Positions 8,674-18,070 of a stretch of 48,959 nt of DNA are shown piece by piece. Under the pieces are notes generated by a model, which ran no database searches, was not told the DNA's origin, and was given only the letters and a program-made list of their open reading frames with translations. The stretch covers positions 1-48,959 of the forward strand of contig SHZB01000001.1 in NCBI GenBank assembly GCA_009692485.1, given 5' to 3'. This stretch comes from Myxococcales bacterium. GTDB lineage: Bacteria; Myxococcota_A; Polyangia; Polyangiales; Polyangiaceae. Positions within the stretch are counted from its first letter, which is position 1. Every line of letters starts with the position of its first letter. The position numbers were made by a program, and so were the translations under genes.

Positions 8674-8718
8674 GCAGACTCGCCGCCGCTAGCGGACGCA
8701 CCGACGCCAGCAGCTCAG
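8575..8718 (+). repeat. 18-bp tandem repeat, eight units, containing the stop codon of the upstream ORF
   Basis: Units resemble ccgcccaaagcagacgcg. Six lie at 8575-8682 and two more diverged units run to 8718. The sixth, ccttcctaagcagactcg, carries the TAA that ends the ORF; the third, ccttccaacgcagacgcg, has AAC at that place. The frame stays open after the stop in the remaining units (ADSPPLADAPTPAA). Confidence 0.85.
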
Positions 8719-8738
8719 CCCTGATGACACCGCTTCGA

Positions 8739-9002
8739 TCAGGTGTTCGATGAGCCGCCCATCACGTCGTCGAGCGCGAGCTCGCGGGTGTGGACCTCGA
8801 GGCGATAGCGGGAGTTCATCGTCTCGATGTAGAAGATCTCGCCTGGCGCAAGCTTGAGCACGCGGCGCACCGGAGTTGTCACGTACTCGTGCATGCCGTC
8901 ACTGAACTCGATGACGATGACCGAGCCCTTGCGTGGCGCTCGCACGAGCCGCCCGGAGATCGTCCGTCCGCCGCGTCCGAGCTTTCGCAACACGACCTGC
9001 AC
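8739..9002 (-). CDS. Small basic protein of unknown function
   Basis: An 87-residue product starting at a GTG. It is not recognised. Predicted strands dominate (SGRLVRAPRKGSVIVIEFSDG, YVTTPVRRVLKL, GEIFYIETMNSRYRLEV), suggesting a compact beta-barrel or SH3/PilZ-like small fold, but no signature motif is visible. Base composition at third positions matches the real genes and the overlapping plus-strand ORF does not look protein-like, so I accept it. It lies 44 bases downstream of the MAF-like gene on the same strand and could be its last operon partner; its 3' end meets the repeat tail of the exported protein. Confidence 0.55.
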   Translation of the reverse strand: MQVVLRKLGRGGRTISGRLVRAPRKGSVIVIEFSDGMHEYVTTPVRRVLKLAPGEIFYIETMNSRYRLEVHTRELALDDVMGGSSNT

Positions 9003-9046
9003 GTCCCAAAGCTAGCACGCGACCCGGGCCAGGCACACCTTCCGTC

Positions 9047-10606
9047 CTAACGCGTGCCGGGCGACGCGGGAGGCTCCGAGGCCGTCGCGTGATGCAGCCC
9101 CTCGCGCAGGGCCGCGACTTCCCAGTCATCTGGATAGATTCTGAGAAACGGTTCGCAAGCACGCGCGGCGCGGCCCGACTGCGCGGTCGCTCGAAAGATT
9201 TTGACTGCATCGAGCAGAACGTCGCGGTCGCCGGGAAATGAATCCAGCGTTGCCGAGATGGCGCGGACTGCCTCAGCCTCGTTGCCGAGCTGCCAGTGAA
9301 TGCCTGCGAACTGTCTCCGCGCGGACGCGTGATGGGGGTGAGTCTGGCAAATACCCCAAAACATCAGCAATGCCTTCCGCGCGTTGCCGGTCGCAAGCTC
9401 GCGCTCGGCCTCGCGCAGTTGCTCCGCCAGCCCCGGCGCGGCCTCGGTCCTCGCATCGACGCGCACGTGAGCGTGAAGCGCGTCGGTGAAGTGCGACGCG
9501 GAGAACTTCAGGCCGGGATCCGTGAGCGCTCCCAAGAGCCGGGAGGCTTCGGGCGCGATTTCCGGATGCACCACGAGCGCTTGGTGGGCGAGTCTCGCCG
9601 CGGACCCACGCTGACCGAGGGCGGCCAAACAGAGCGCCAGCGCGAAATCCAGCCCGCTGATGGGCGTGTGCAATTCGATGCCCTGCGTTGCAGCTCCTTC
9701 GAAGAGGGTCAGCGCGGTGCCGAAGTCACCGTCGTCGAACGCGCGCACCCCGGTCGTGAGCAAAGCCTGAATCGTCTCTCGGTTGACCATGTCCGAACGA
9801 GGCTCGGCGTTGCCCCGGGTGGCTGGAAACAGCGCTTCGAATCGCACCCGCGGAAAGACGTCCAGGGCACCACCGTTGGTCGCGTTGACGATGGCTCGCC
9901 CGCCCGCCCGCGCATATCTCTGAAATGCGTTGTATTGGTGGCGCTGAATTTCGATCGACGCGGTTTCTTCTGCAAACGTTCGCCTCTTCAAGTTCGACGT
10001 GACGTCGTCGGGCCGCGAGAAAAAATGCTGAACTTGCCGGCTGGCGTACTCGTCTTCGGTCCACGTCCACCAGTCGTGGTCACACCCGACGAGGTAGATC
10101 GGGTTGAGCCCGAGGTGGAGCGCGAGCATCAGCGCGATGCACACCACGTTTTGCCCGAATGGCGGTACCAGCCCCGCCAGGTCGAGGTCGTCTCCGATCT
10201 CGGTGATCGCCGAGTCGAATCCGCAGAAGTGAGGCTCGATCGTCAGCCCGTAGCGCGTCCTCGCCATCGGCATGATCGCAGCGGCCGGCAACATCAGCTT
10301 CGTCACGATGCCGGTATCGACGATCGCTTGCAGGACGCCGTGAAGTCGCTCTGGCTCTTCCCAAAACATCGGGTCGGCCAGCACGTAATAAGGAGGCGCT
10401 ATGACCGGGAATTTGGGGTGGCGATGAAACGAGTTGACGACGAGCGATACCTCGCCCCTCAAGAGCGAGAGGTTCTGCCCATGGAGCGATGGCCCGTTGC
10501 CGACGATGAACCCACGCTTGCCGGCGTGAAGGTTCTTCAGCGCGCGGTTCTTACGAAGGATGTCATGCAGGATCATGCTGATATTCGCGAGTATGGCCTT
10601 CGCCAT
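9047..10606 (-). CDS. MAF/DUF115 (MptE-like) protein with C-terminal TPR region
   Basis: About 519 residues. The N-terminal half is the 6-hydroxymethylpterin pyrophosphokinase MptE-like/DUF115 fold found in flagellin glycosylation factors (Maf) and surface-carbohydrate transferases: GKRGFIVGNGPSLHG, a nucleotide-binding-like G-N-G-P-S-L, LVVNSFHRHP, YYVLADPMFW, and YLVGCDHDWW. The C-terminal half (from about residue 275) consists of helical repeats resembling TPRs (LLTTGVRAFDDGDFGTALTLF; ELATGNARKALLMFW). The likely role is transfer of a nucleotide-activated sugar to a surface protein or glycan; the acceptor is unknown. The track extends to a TTG at 10645; ATG 10606 (MAKAIL) and ATG 10576 (MILHD) are alternatives and none has a strong ribosome site. 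Confidence 0.7.
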   Translation of the reverse strand: MAKAILANISMILHDILRKNRALKNLHAGKRGFIVGNGPSLHGQNLSLLRGEVSLVVNSFHRHPKFPVIAPPYYVLADPMFWEEPERLHGVLQAIVDTGIVTKLMLPAAAIMPMARTRYGLTIEPHFCGFDSAITEIGDDLDLAGLVPPFGQNVVCIALMLALHLGLNPIYLVGCDHDWWTWTEDEYASRQVQHFFSRPDDVTSNLKRRTFAEETASIEIQRHQYNAFQRYARAGGRAIVNATNGGALDVFPRVRFEALFPATRGNAEPRSDMVNRETIQALLTTGVRAFDDGDFGTALTLFEGAATQGIELHTPISGLDFALALCLAALGQRGSAARLAHQALVVHPEIAPEASRLLGALTDPGLKFSASHFTDALHAHVRVDARTEAAPGLAEQLREAERELATGNARKALLMFWGICQTHPHHASARRQFAGIHWQLGNEAEAVRAISATLDSFPGDRDVLLDAVKIFRATAQSGRAARACEPFLRIYPDDWEVAALREGLHHATASEPPASPGTR

Positions 10607-10694
10607 GCGTTGCCCATAATACCGGGCCAGGTATAGCCAGCTCAAGCGCGCGCGTCAAAAACGGCGGCAGCGCTGGCGCTCTCGTCCCGCGCTT

Positions 10695-10771
10695 TTCTTG
10701 CCGCTTCCTTGCGGCTTCCTTGCGGCTTCCTTGCCGCTTCCTTGCGGCTTCCTTGCCGCTTCCTTGCCCCT
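10695..10771. repeat. 11-bp tandem repeat, seven units, upstream of tdk
   Basis: Units alternate between tccttgcggct and tccttgccgct, from ttcttgccgct at 10695 to tccttgcccct at 10771. The array lies between the divergent MAF-like gene and tdk, where promoters for both would be expected. Confidence 0.9.
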
Positions 10772-10814
10772 TCCTCGACTTGTCAACCGCACCCCTACGG
10801 CGTATGGGCGTCGC

Positions 10815-11447
10815 GTGACCGAGCGTGATCGAGAGTCCATTCACGAAGCGCAGCTCGGGGCGGCCCTGCCCATTACGCGCCGCTCGCGGTCCGGTCAGGT
10901 CGAGATCGTCTGTGGCTCGATGTTCAGCGGCAAGACCGAGGAGCTCATCCGGCGCGTCAAGCGTGCCGTCCTTGCGCGCCAGACAGTGCAGGCCTTCAAG
11001 CCGCGCATCGACGATCGTTACGCGAAGACACGGATCGTGAGCCACGGCGCCATCGCGATCGATGCCATCGCCGTGAGCGGCAGCGCCAGCCTCGCGGAAC
11101 GTGTCGAGCCCGACACCGACGTCGTCGCGATCGACGAAGCGCAATTCTTCGACCGCGGCATCGTCGAGGTCGTGGACAGCTTGGCGGACTCGGGCGTGCG
11201 CGTGATCCTCGCCGGACTCGATCAGGACTATCTGGGGCGCCCATTTCCGCCGATGCCGGATTTGATGGCGATCGCGGAAGAAGTCACGAAGGTCCGAGCG
11301 GTCTGCACGGTCTGTGGCGCGTCGGCCAGCCGCTCGCAGCGCATCATTCAAGCCGGTGCAACCGTGCTGGTCGGCGGCAGCGAGTCCTACGAAGCGCGGT
11401 GCCGTGCGTGCTTTCGTCCGCGCGACGTGGCGGCGGGCACGCGCTGA
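10815..11447 (+). CDS. tdk: Thymidine kinase (type II)
   Basis: Phosphorylates thymidine to dTMP with ATP (pyrimidine salvage). The 210-residue protein has P-loop CGSMFSGKTEELI near residues 32-44, a Walker B/base segment VVAIDEAQFF, the lasso-region ending GLDQDYLGRPFPPMPDL, and a four-Cys zinc site CTVCGA...CRACF near the C-terminus. GTG 10815 is preferred: the track start at 10698 is a TTG inside the 11-bp repeat array and would add a repetitive leader. A plus-strand gene on its own, converging with the transpeptidase gene. Confidence 0.93.
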   Translation: MTERDRESIHEAQLGAALPITRRSRSGQVEIVCGSMFSGKTEELIRRVKRAVLARQTVQAFKPRIDDRYAKTRIVSHGAIAIDAIAVSGSASLAERVEPDTDVVAIDEAQFFDRGIVEVVDSLADSGVRVILAGLDQDYLGRPFPPMPDLMAIAEEVTKVRAVCTVCGASASRSQRIIQAGATVLVGGSESYEARCRACFRPRDVAAGTR

Positions 11448-11470
11448 GCGTTGCGTCGCCGAGGCACGTC

Positions 11471-11534
11471 GTCGCGTGATCCCGTGGTCGCGTGATCCCG
11501 TGGTCGCGTGATCCCGTGATCGCGTGATCACGTA
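11471..11534. repeat. 16-bp tandem repeat, four units, between convergent genes
   Basis: Three exact copies of gtcgcgtgatcccgtg (11471-11518) and one variant, atcgcgtgatcacgta. The last contains the palindrome cgtgatcacg. It sits between the 3' ends of tdk and the transpeptidase gene and might act as a bidirectional barrier or terminator, but no U-rich tract follows. Confidence 0.9.
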
Positions 11535-11561
11535 CTCGCGCGGTCGCCGAGTCGTCGTGCG

Positions 11562-12902
11562 CTACCCGCCGGCTGCTGGTGCCGTCTCCGCTTTTTCGTT
11601 GCCGGTCGCATGCGTGTCGCTCGTGTTCGCGCGCGGACGTGTCCGCAATCCGGGGGGTGCTCTCACGCCCTCGCGGCCGCGGTCGGCGAAGTAGACGCGC
11701 AGCATGTCGGCGGCGACGTGCGTGGCCTTCGCGTGCCACGTTCCACGATTTGCAACCAAGACGCTCAGCGCGACCTCGGGACTCTGCGCGGGCGCGAATC
11801 CGACCCACCACGTATAGAGCGTGTCGGTCTTCTTTTCGTTGAGCGTGCCTGTCTTTCCGGCGACGCGAGTGTCCGGCAAGAATGGGCGGCCGGAGCGATC
11901 GTGGAAGGATTGAAAGCTCGTGCCGTCACGCACGGTGTGCTCCATCATTCGCGCCACCGCCGACGCCGTCCGCTCATCGATGGCGCGCTTCAGCACTTGC
12001 CGTTCTTTGGGCCGCTCGTAGATCGCCTCGCCGGACTCTTCGAGCACGCGCTCGACGATGTGCTGGCGGATCATCTGGCCGCCGCTGGCGACCGTGAGCG
12101 CGAGATTCGCCCCCTGAAATGGCGACATGGTCGAGTGCCAAAACCCGGCCGCGGTGCGAGCATATTCGAGCTCGTCCTCGGGGAGCTCGAGCGTGCTCGG
12201 CGCGACCTCGACGTCGAAGGGCACCTCGGTCCCCCAACCTAGCCGCTGCGCCGTGGTCTTGAGAACCTCGGGCACGACGTGCTTCTTAGCGAGTCGCGCG
12301 AACACCGTGTTGAGGCTGCGACCCATCGCCATACCCAGGCTCGCGCAGTATTTGTCGCGACCTTCGTCGGGCTCGAGCTCGCGCAGCCCGATGCCGTGTT
12401 CGCCACCGTGGTAGCAGTGCTTCGCGCTGAGTGGCACGCCCTGCTCCACGAGCGCGGTGCCCGTCACGATCTTGAAGACGCTCGCCGACGGAGCCTTCGC
12501 CTCGACGCACACGTCACGCCGCCGCCCAGCGTTGACGCTCGCCCACGCGAGCACACGCCCCGTGGCGACCTCGGTCATGACGACCGCCGCCTCGTGCGGA
12601 GACGCCGCTCTGAGCAACGCGCCGGCCGCCTCTTGGTAGAGCGGATCGAGCGTGAGTTCCGCGGTCCGCTTGCCATGCGCCGACGCGCGAAGGACCGTGC
12701 CACGCTCATCGACGTTGGCCAGATCGATGCCCGTCAACGGCGGCACCTGAGGCTCACTGCCGTGCTCCGGTAGCGCGACCTTGGACGCGGCGATCTTGAG
12801 GTCGCCGAACACTGCCACGAGCTTCTCGTCGTGCTTGCGCAAGAACGGAAGTGTGGCCGCCACCAAAGCGACCGCGGCGAACATGGCGAACCCTTGACGC
12901 AT
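11562..12902 (-). CDS. Penicillin-binding transpeptidase, single-pass membrane protein
   Basis: A class B-like or stand-alone D,D-transpeptidase of 446 residues. It has an N-terminal membrane anchor (FAMFAAVALVAATLPFL), then the three active-site motifs: SxxK in APSASVFKIVTG, SxN in GRSLNTVFA, and KTG in RVAGKTGTL. There is no visible PBP dimerisation domain of full size, so it is shorter than PBP2 or FtsI and resembles the myxobacterial or actinobacterial short transpeptidases. ATG 12902 is chosen; the track start at 12977 would place the N-terminus inside the 35-bp repeat array. The tail (RANTSDTHATGNEKAETAPAAGG) is low complexity. It acts in peptidoglycan cross-linking; the exact pathway is unknown. 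Confidence 0.85.
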   Translation of the reverse strand: MRQGFAMFAAVALVAATLPFLRKHDEKLVAVFGDLKIAASKVALPEHGSEPQVPPLTGIDLANVDERGTVLRASAHGKRTAELTLDPLYQEAAGALLRAASPHEAAVVMTEVATGRVLAWASVNAGRRRDVCVEAKAPSASVFKIVTGTALVEQGVPLSAKHCYHGGEHGIGLRELEPDEGRDKYCASLGMAMGRSLNTVFARLAKKHVVPEVLKTTAQRLGWGTEVPFDVEVAPSTLELPEDELEYARTAAGFWHSTMSPFQGANLALTVASGGQMIRQHIVERVLEESGEAIYERPKERQVLKRAIDERTASAVARMMEHTVRDGTSFQSFHDRSGRPFLPDTRVAGKTGTLNEKKTDTLYTWWVGFAPAQSPEVALSVLVANRGTWHAKATHVAADMLRVYFADRGREGVRAPPGLRTRPRANTSDTHATGNEKAETAPAAGG

Positions 12903-12953
12903 GCCTTGGCGGTAGAACGCAGCCGATCGGGGGGCCAAGTTTGGCGGGCCAAG

Positions 12954-13058
12954 TCGGAGCGTTCGAGCCGAGGTCACAGCGCGACGCGTCGGAGCGTTCG
13001 AGCCTGCGTCACAGCGCGACGCGTTGGAGCGTTCGAGCCTAGGTCACAGCGCGAAGCC
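12954..13058. repeat. 35-bp tandem repeat, three units, derived from the 3' end of the HD-GYP gene
   Basis: Units at 12954, 12989 and 13024 read tcggagcgttcgagccgagg and so on through cacagcgcgacgcg. The third unit includes the last codons and the TGA of the GAF/HD-GYP gene (minus strand), so the other two are extra copies of that gene end lying between it and the transpeptidase start. Confidence 0.9.
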
Positions 13059-15055
13059 GTCGAGTCGACTCCAGCCCGTCGATTCGATGAACACGCGAAC
13101 GAGCTCGGCGTCGATGTGCCCGCTCGTCACCTCGAGCTCGAGGATCTCGAGCGCGCGGCTGAGAGGCACGGCCTTTTTGTAGGGGCGATCCGACGCCGTG
13201 AGCGCATCGAAAATGTCGCTCACGCTCATGATCTTCGACTGCAGCGGAATCTCGGAAGCGCGCAGGGCATTCGGGTAGCCGGTGCCATCGAGCCGCTCGT
13301 GATGAGCACCCGCGATCTGCACCACGCGCCGGAATTTGCGGCCCCACGGGATGGCGGAGAGAAAGCCGATGGTGTGGGTGACGTGGCTGCGGATCTCGTC
13401 GAACTCTGCCGCGGTCAACGAGCCGCGCGGCACGCTGAGCGCATGGACCTCGGCGAGCGCGAGCAAGGGTCTCTCGATGCCGAGAGGATCGCGATACGTC
13501 TCGCGGAGCATCGCCTCGATCGCCGCAAAATCGCCGCCGCTCATGAGCTTTGGCTCGTTCGCTTCGACCACCAGCGCGAGGCCGCGACCAAGCTCGGCAC
13601 GCCGCGTTTCGAGCTCGCGGTCGAAGCGCTCGAGCGACTCTTTCGGCGCGCCACGACTGACGGCATCGAGCTTCGCTTGCATGAGCGCCACCTCGACGGC
13701 GCGGACGGCGAGCGCGAACCGGGCGCCGATGAGCTCGAGCTCGTGCGGAAAGAGCTTCTTGGCCTTGAGGAGCACCTCCTCGCGAACGCCGATCTTGCCA
13801 AAATCGTGGAGCAACGAGGCGTACTCGAGCTCGCGTAAATCATCGGGCGAAAAGGTCACGTCGCGGTATGGGCCCGTGGTGCATCGCTCGACCGCGGAAG
13901 CGAGCGCCACCGTGAGGGACGCGACTCGAATCGAGTGACCGCTCGTCGTCGGATCGCGCTGCTCGATCGCCTCGACGCTCGCCCGCACGAAGCCTTCCAG
14001 CATTCTCTCGTTGTCGGCGTGGAGCAGCGCGTTCTCGAGCGACACACCGGCCAGCGAGGCGAGCGTCTCGAGGGTGGCGAGAGCGCGATCATCGAAGGCA
14101 ACGACTTGGTCAAGATTGCCTTCGCAATTTAGGAGTTTTGCGTTCTGTTCGCGCTTCTTGTTGATGAGCTGCAGGACCCCCAATACCTCGCCGGAGCGTG
14201 ACAAGAGCGGCGTGCAAAGCATCGATTTGGTGCGGTAACCGCCGCTCGCGTCGAAGCTTCGATCGAAGCCGAAGGGAGACTCGTGCGGCAGCTCGTAGAC
14301 GTCGGCGATATTGAGTGTGCGCCGGTGCAGCGCCACGTAGCCGGCCATCGAACGCTCGCTCACCGGCAGCGAGAACTCACGCGCGTCGAACGCGACCGAA
14401 TCGTTTTGCGTGAGCTTGAAGTGGAGCGTTTGGAGGCATGGATTCCGCGTATCGCACTCGACGACATAGACGCTGCCGGCGTCCGCGCTCGTGATGAAGC
14501 GCGCCTTCGTGAGGATGAGCGCGAGCAGTTTGTCGAGGTCTCGCTCCGTCGTGAGAGCGCGCGCGATTTCGACGAACTCGCCCATTTCGTAGCGGTAGCG
14601 GTTGACCCAATGACCGCGAAGTTCCGATCTCTGGCGCGCGGCGATGAGCGCGAACGCGCCAGAAATTGCGACGAAGAGCGCATCGGCGGTGGGCGCCACG
14701 GGGAGCATCGCCGAGAGGCCACGCCGCAGGGCTTCATCGAGGCCGCGGGCACCTGGCTGCCCGATGAGGATCAACACGGCCTTGGCGTCACCGAAAGCAT
14801 CCGCGAGCGGCGCGAAGACTTCACGGGCGTCGTCCCACGCGCACGCTGGGGCGATCACCACGAGCAGCCCCGCGTCGTCGCGTACCGTCACGAGCAGCGG
14901 GTGCACGAGCGCGATGCGTTTGTCGGCGAGGCGCGGCTCGGAGCGGAGGGCATCCATGAGGGGCGCGAGTGGTGAGTGCTCGGCAAGCTCAGCGGCGAGC
15001 TGCATGCCGAGAGCCGTGAACACGGGTTCGGCCGTCATCGCGGCGCGCTCGGCGG

Positions 15056-15059
<4 letters not shown>
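13044..15059 (-). CDS. GAF and HD-GYP domain protein (putative c-di-GMP phosphodiesterase)
   Basis: A 671-residue soluble signalling protein. Residues about 25-160 look like a REC-type alpha/beta fold without clear phospho-site. About 165-370 is a GAF domain (GSVYVVECDTRNP; SLPVSERSMAGYVALH; MLCTPLLSRSGEVLGVLQLINKK). The rest is HD-GYP: SGHSIRVASL, LLHDFGKIGVREEVLLKAKKLFP, then AGAHHERLDGTGYPNAL and DIFDALTASDRPYKKA. HD, HH and GYP are intact, so c-di-GMP hydrolysis is likely. Between KAKKLFP and GSLTAAEFDEIRSHVTHTIGF about 120 residues are inserted, where ordinary HD-GYP domains have a short loop. GTG 15059 overlaps the PhoH-like TGA (GTGA), indicating translational coupling; ATG 15038 is an alternative. 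Confidence 0.88.
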
Positions 15060-16132
<1,073 letters not shown>

Positions 16133-16271
16133 GAAGAAGGCTCTACTGGGACAGCTGGCTCGCGTCGCGTTTCGTTTCGCGCGCGTGGGATGCGCGGGTA
16201 TAAGCGTGCGGCTCGCCTCGAGCTTGCAGGATGGGAGTCGGAGCGTCGGGCCGCGCCGGATGATACACGCC

Positions 16272-17957
16272 ATGCGAACCCACCCATCGCGCCTTGCCGC
16301 GCTCCTCGTCACGATCACGGCTGCGACCACGCTGGCGCAGACCGCTCCGCCGGCGATGCTGCCCAGTGATGTGACCACGCCACCGACCGACGCAGCGCCG
16401 CCGCCGACTGTCACCGGCGAGGCCACGACCGCAGCCATTGAGCCTTCCGCGACCGCGACCGCCGCGGCTGAGGTCACCCCCCCAGAGCCGCCGCCAGTAA
16501 CGGGTCCACTGCCACAACCATTCGCGCCGCCGCCCGCGATGTTCATGGCGCAGCGGCAGCTCGATGAGGGTCGCATGCGCGCGGGCGTGTACGGCGGATT
16601 GCCGTACTTCATCGATGAACACGATCGCTTGCGCCTGTATCCGGGCGGAAGATTGCGCACGGATTTTCAGGTTTCGCCGGCGTCACCAGATTTGCCAGGG
16701 ACGGGGGCGGGGCTCGGGCCTCGGTTCTTCGTGCGCCGGGTTCGGCTCGATTTGAGCGGCGAGTTGTATGGTCGGCTCGCATTTTCGCTGGGCGCAGAGC
16801 TTGGCAACGAGCGCATCGGCGACGCGGGCTCGAGCTCGACCGGGACGCCGCGGCTCACCACGGTCAGCGCCCATGCGGCCGCGTTGCGACCTGTCGACGT
16901 GTCGGTCAGCTATCGGCTGAGGCGCTGGCTCTCGTTCACGATTGGCCAGCAAAACACGCCATTTTCGATGTCCAACCGCACGGCTGAGCCCGCGCTCTCG
17001 GGGATGGAGCGTCCGCTCGCGATCCGTGGATTTGCGGTGCCCGATGAGTCCGCGCTCGGCCTAGGGATTTGGGGCGATGTGACGGAGTTTGCGAGCTATG
17101 AGCTTGGCGTCTTCGATGGCGACGGCGGCCACGGCCCCTTCGCCGATAGGACCCCCGACTTCATCGGTCGTGCCACCGTGCGACCTCTGCGGAGACTCGG
17201 AAAGAGCAAGCTCGTCCGCGAGCTCGAGCTTGGGATGAGCGGGCGGATCGGCGGGCGCGACATGGTGCACTACGGGTACCCAACGCTCGCGACCGCGGCG
17301 GGATTCGTGATGTGGCAGCCCGGATACGTCGACAGCCTCGGGCGGAGCACACAGATTTTGCCGTCGGGCAAGCAGCGCGCGGTCGGTGGTGAAGTGCGAG
17401 TACCGGTCGAGCTGCCGGGCGGACGCGGGCTCGATGCGCGGGCGGAGGCGTATTTCGTGGACAATGGCACGCGCGAGGGCGTCGATGGTTTCATCGCAAC
17501 GCACAGCGAGCGCTTCGGACGCGTGCAGGGGATCGGCTGGTCCGCGCAGGTGTCTCTCTGGGCGCTCGGCGACGCGTTCGTGAGCGGCACGCCCGGAGTA
17601 TGGCGACCGAAACACGTCCAGCTCGACGACGACGAGCCGCTGCGGCGCGGGCTCGAGGTGGCGGTCTTCGCGTCGGGCGTAAACGCGAGCTACAGCGGCG
17701 CCACGCGCGAGGGCTCGGTCGAGGACGCGCTCACGCCTCGCTCGAACATCACGGTCTATGAGCTTGGCGCTGGGCTCACGTATTGGCGCGGGACACTCTT
17801 TCGCGCCGGCGCGCAGTATCTCGCATACGTGGCCCCCGCGAGCGGCACCGACGCCAACTTCATCGCGCTGCCCGGCGATCTGCCAGACTCTGGCGGCAAG
17901 GTCGCGGGCGGCGACGTTCACCACGAGCTTGCCGCGCGGGTCGGCGTGAGCTTCTAG
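16272..17957 (+). CDS. OprP/OprO-like outer-membrane porin
   Basis: A 561-residue outer-membrane channel-like protein. Signal peptide MRTHPSRLAALLVTITAATTLAQ, then about 85 residues rich in Pro, Ala and Thr instead of the usual coiled coil, then a barrel domain: YPGGRLRTDFQVS, RFFVRRVRLDLSGELYGRLAF, VSYRLRRWLSFTIGQQNTPF. This arrangement fits the phosphate-selective porin O/P family (PF07396), though substrate selectivity cannot be predicted. The protein ends RVGVSF with the C-terminal Phe expected for recognition by BAM. Several in-frame starts exist upstream; ATG 16272 is chosen because it gives a proper signal peptide. The last 15 bases before and including TAG are the first unit of a six-copy repeat. 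Confidence 0.8.
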   Translation: MRTHPSRLAALLVTITAATTLAQTAPPAMLPSDVTTPPTDAAPPPTVTGEATTAAIEPSATATAAAEVTPPEPPPVTGPLPQPFAPPPAMFMAQRQLDEGRMRAGVYGGLPYFIDEHDRLRLYPGGRLRTDFQVSPASPDLPGTGAGLGPRFFVRRVRLDLSGELYGRLAFSLGAELGNERIGDAGSSSTGTPRLTTVSAHAAALRPVDVSVSYRLRRWLSFTIGQQNTPFSMSNRTAEPALSGMERPLAIRGFAVPDESALGLGIWGDVTEFASYELGVFDGDGGHGPFADRTPDFIGRATVRPLRRLGKSKLVRELELGMSGRIGGRDMVHYGYPTLATAAGFVMWQPGYVDSLGRSTQILPSGKQRAVGGEVRVPVELPGGRGLDARAEAYFVDNGTREGVDGFIATHSERFGRVQGIGWSAQVSLWALGDAFVSGTPGVWRPKHVQLDDDEPLRRGLEVAVFASGVNASYSGATREGSVEDALTPRSNITVYELGAGLTYWRGTLFRAGAQYLAYVAPASGTDANFIALPGDLPDSGGKVAGGDVHHELAARVGVSF

Positions 17958-18032
17958 GGCGTGAGCTTCTAGGGCGTGAGCTTCAAGGGCGTGAGCTTCA
18001 AGGGCGTGAGCTTCAAGGGCGTGAGCTTCTAG
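17943..18032 (+). repeat. 15-bp tandem repeat, six units, of the porin's last codons and stop
   Basis: The unit ggcgtgagcttctag (Gly-Val-Ser-Phe-stop) occurs at 17943-17957 as the end of the porin gene, then five more times in the same frame. The fourth to last base varies so that units 1, 2 and 6 end in TAG and units 3-5 end in AAG (Lys). The array ends 38 bases before hemL. Confidence 0.95.
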
Positions 18033-18070
18033 GGCTTCGGGCGCATGCGCGGCGTGCTACCACCGCGGCC

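Noticed and set aside
10563-11531. Minus-strand ORF of 322 aa opposite tdk
   Set aside because: Its ends translate the 11-bp and 16-bp repeat arrays and the middle is antisense to thymidine kinase.
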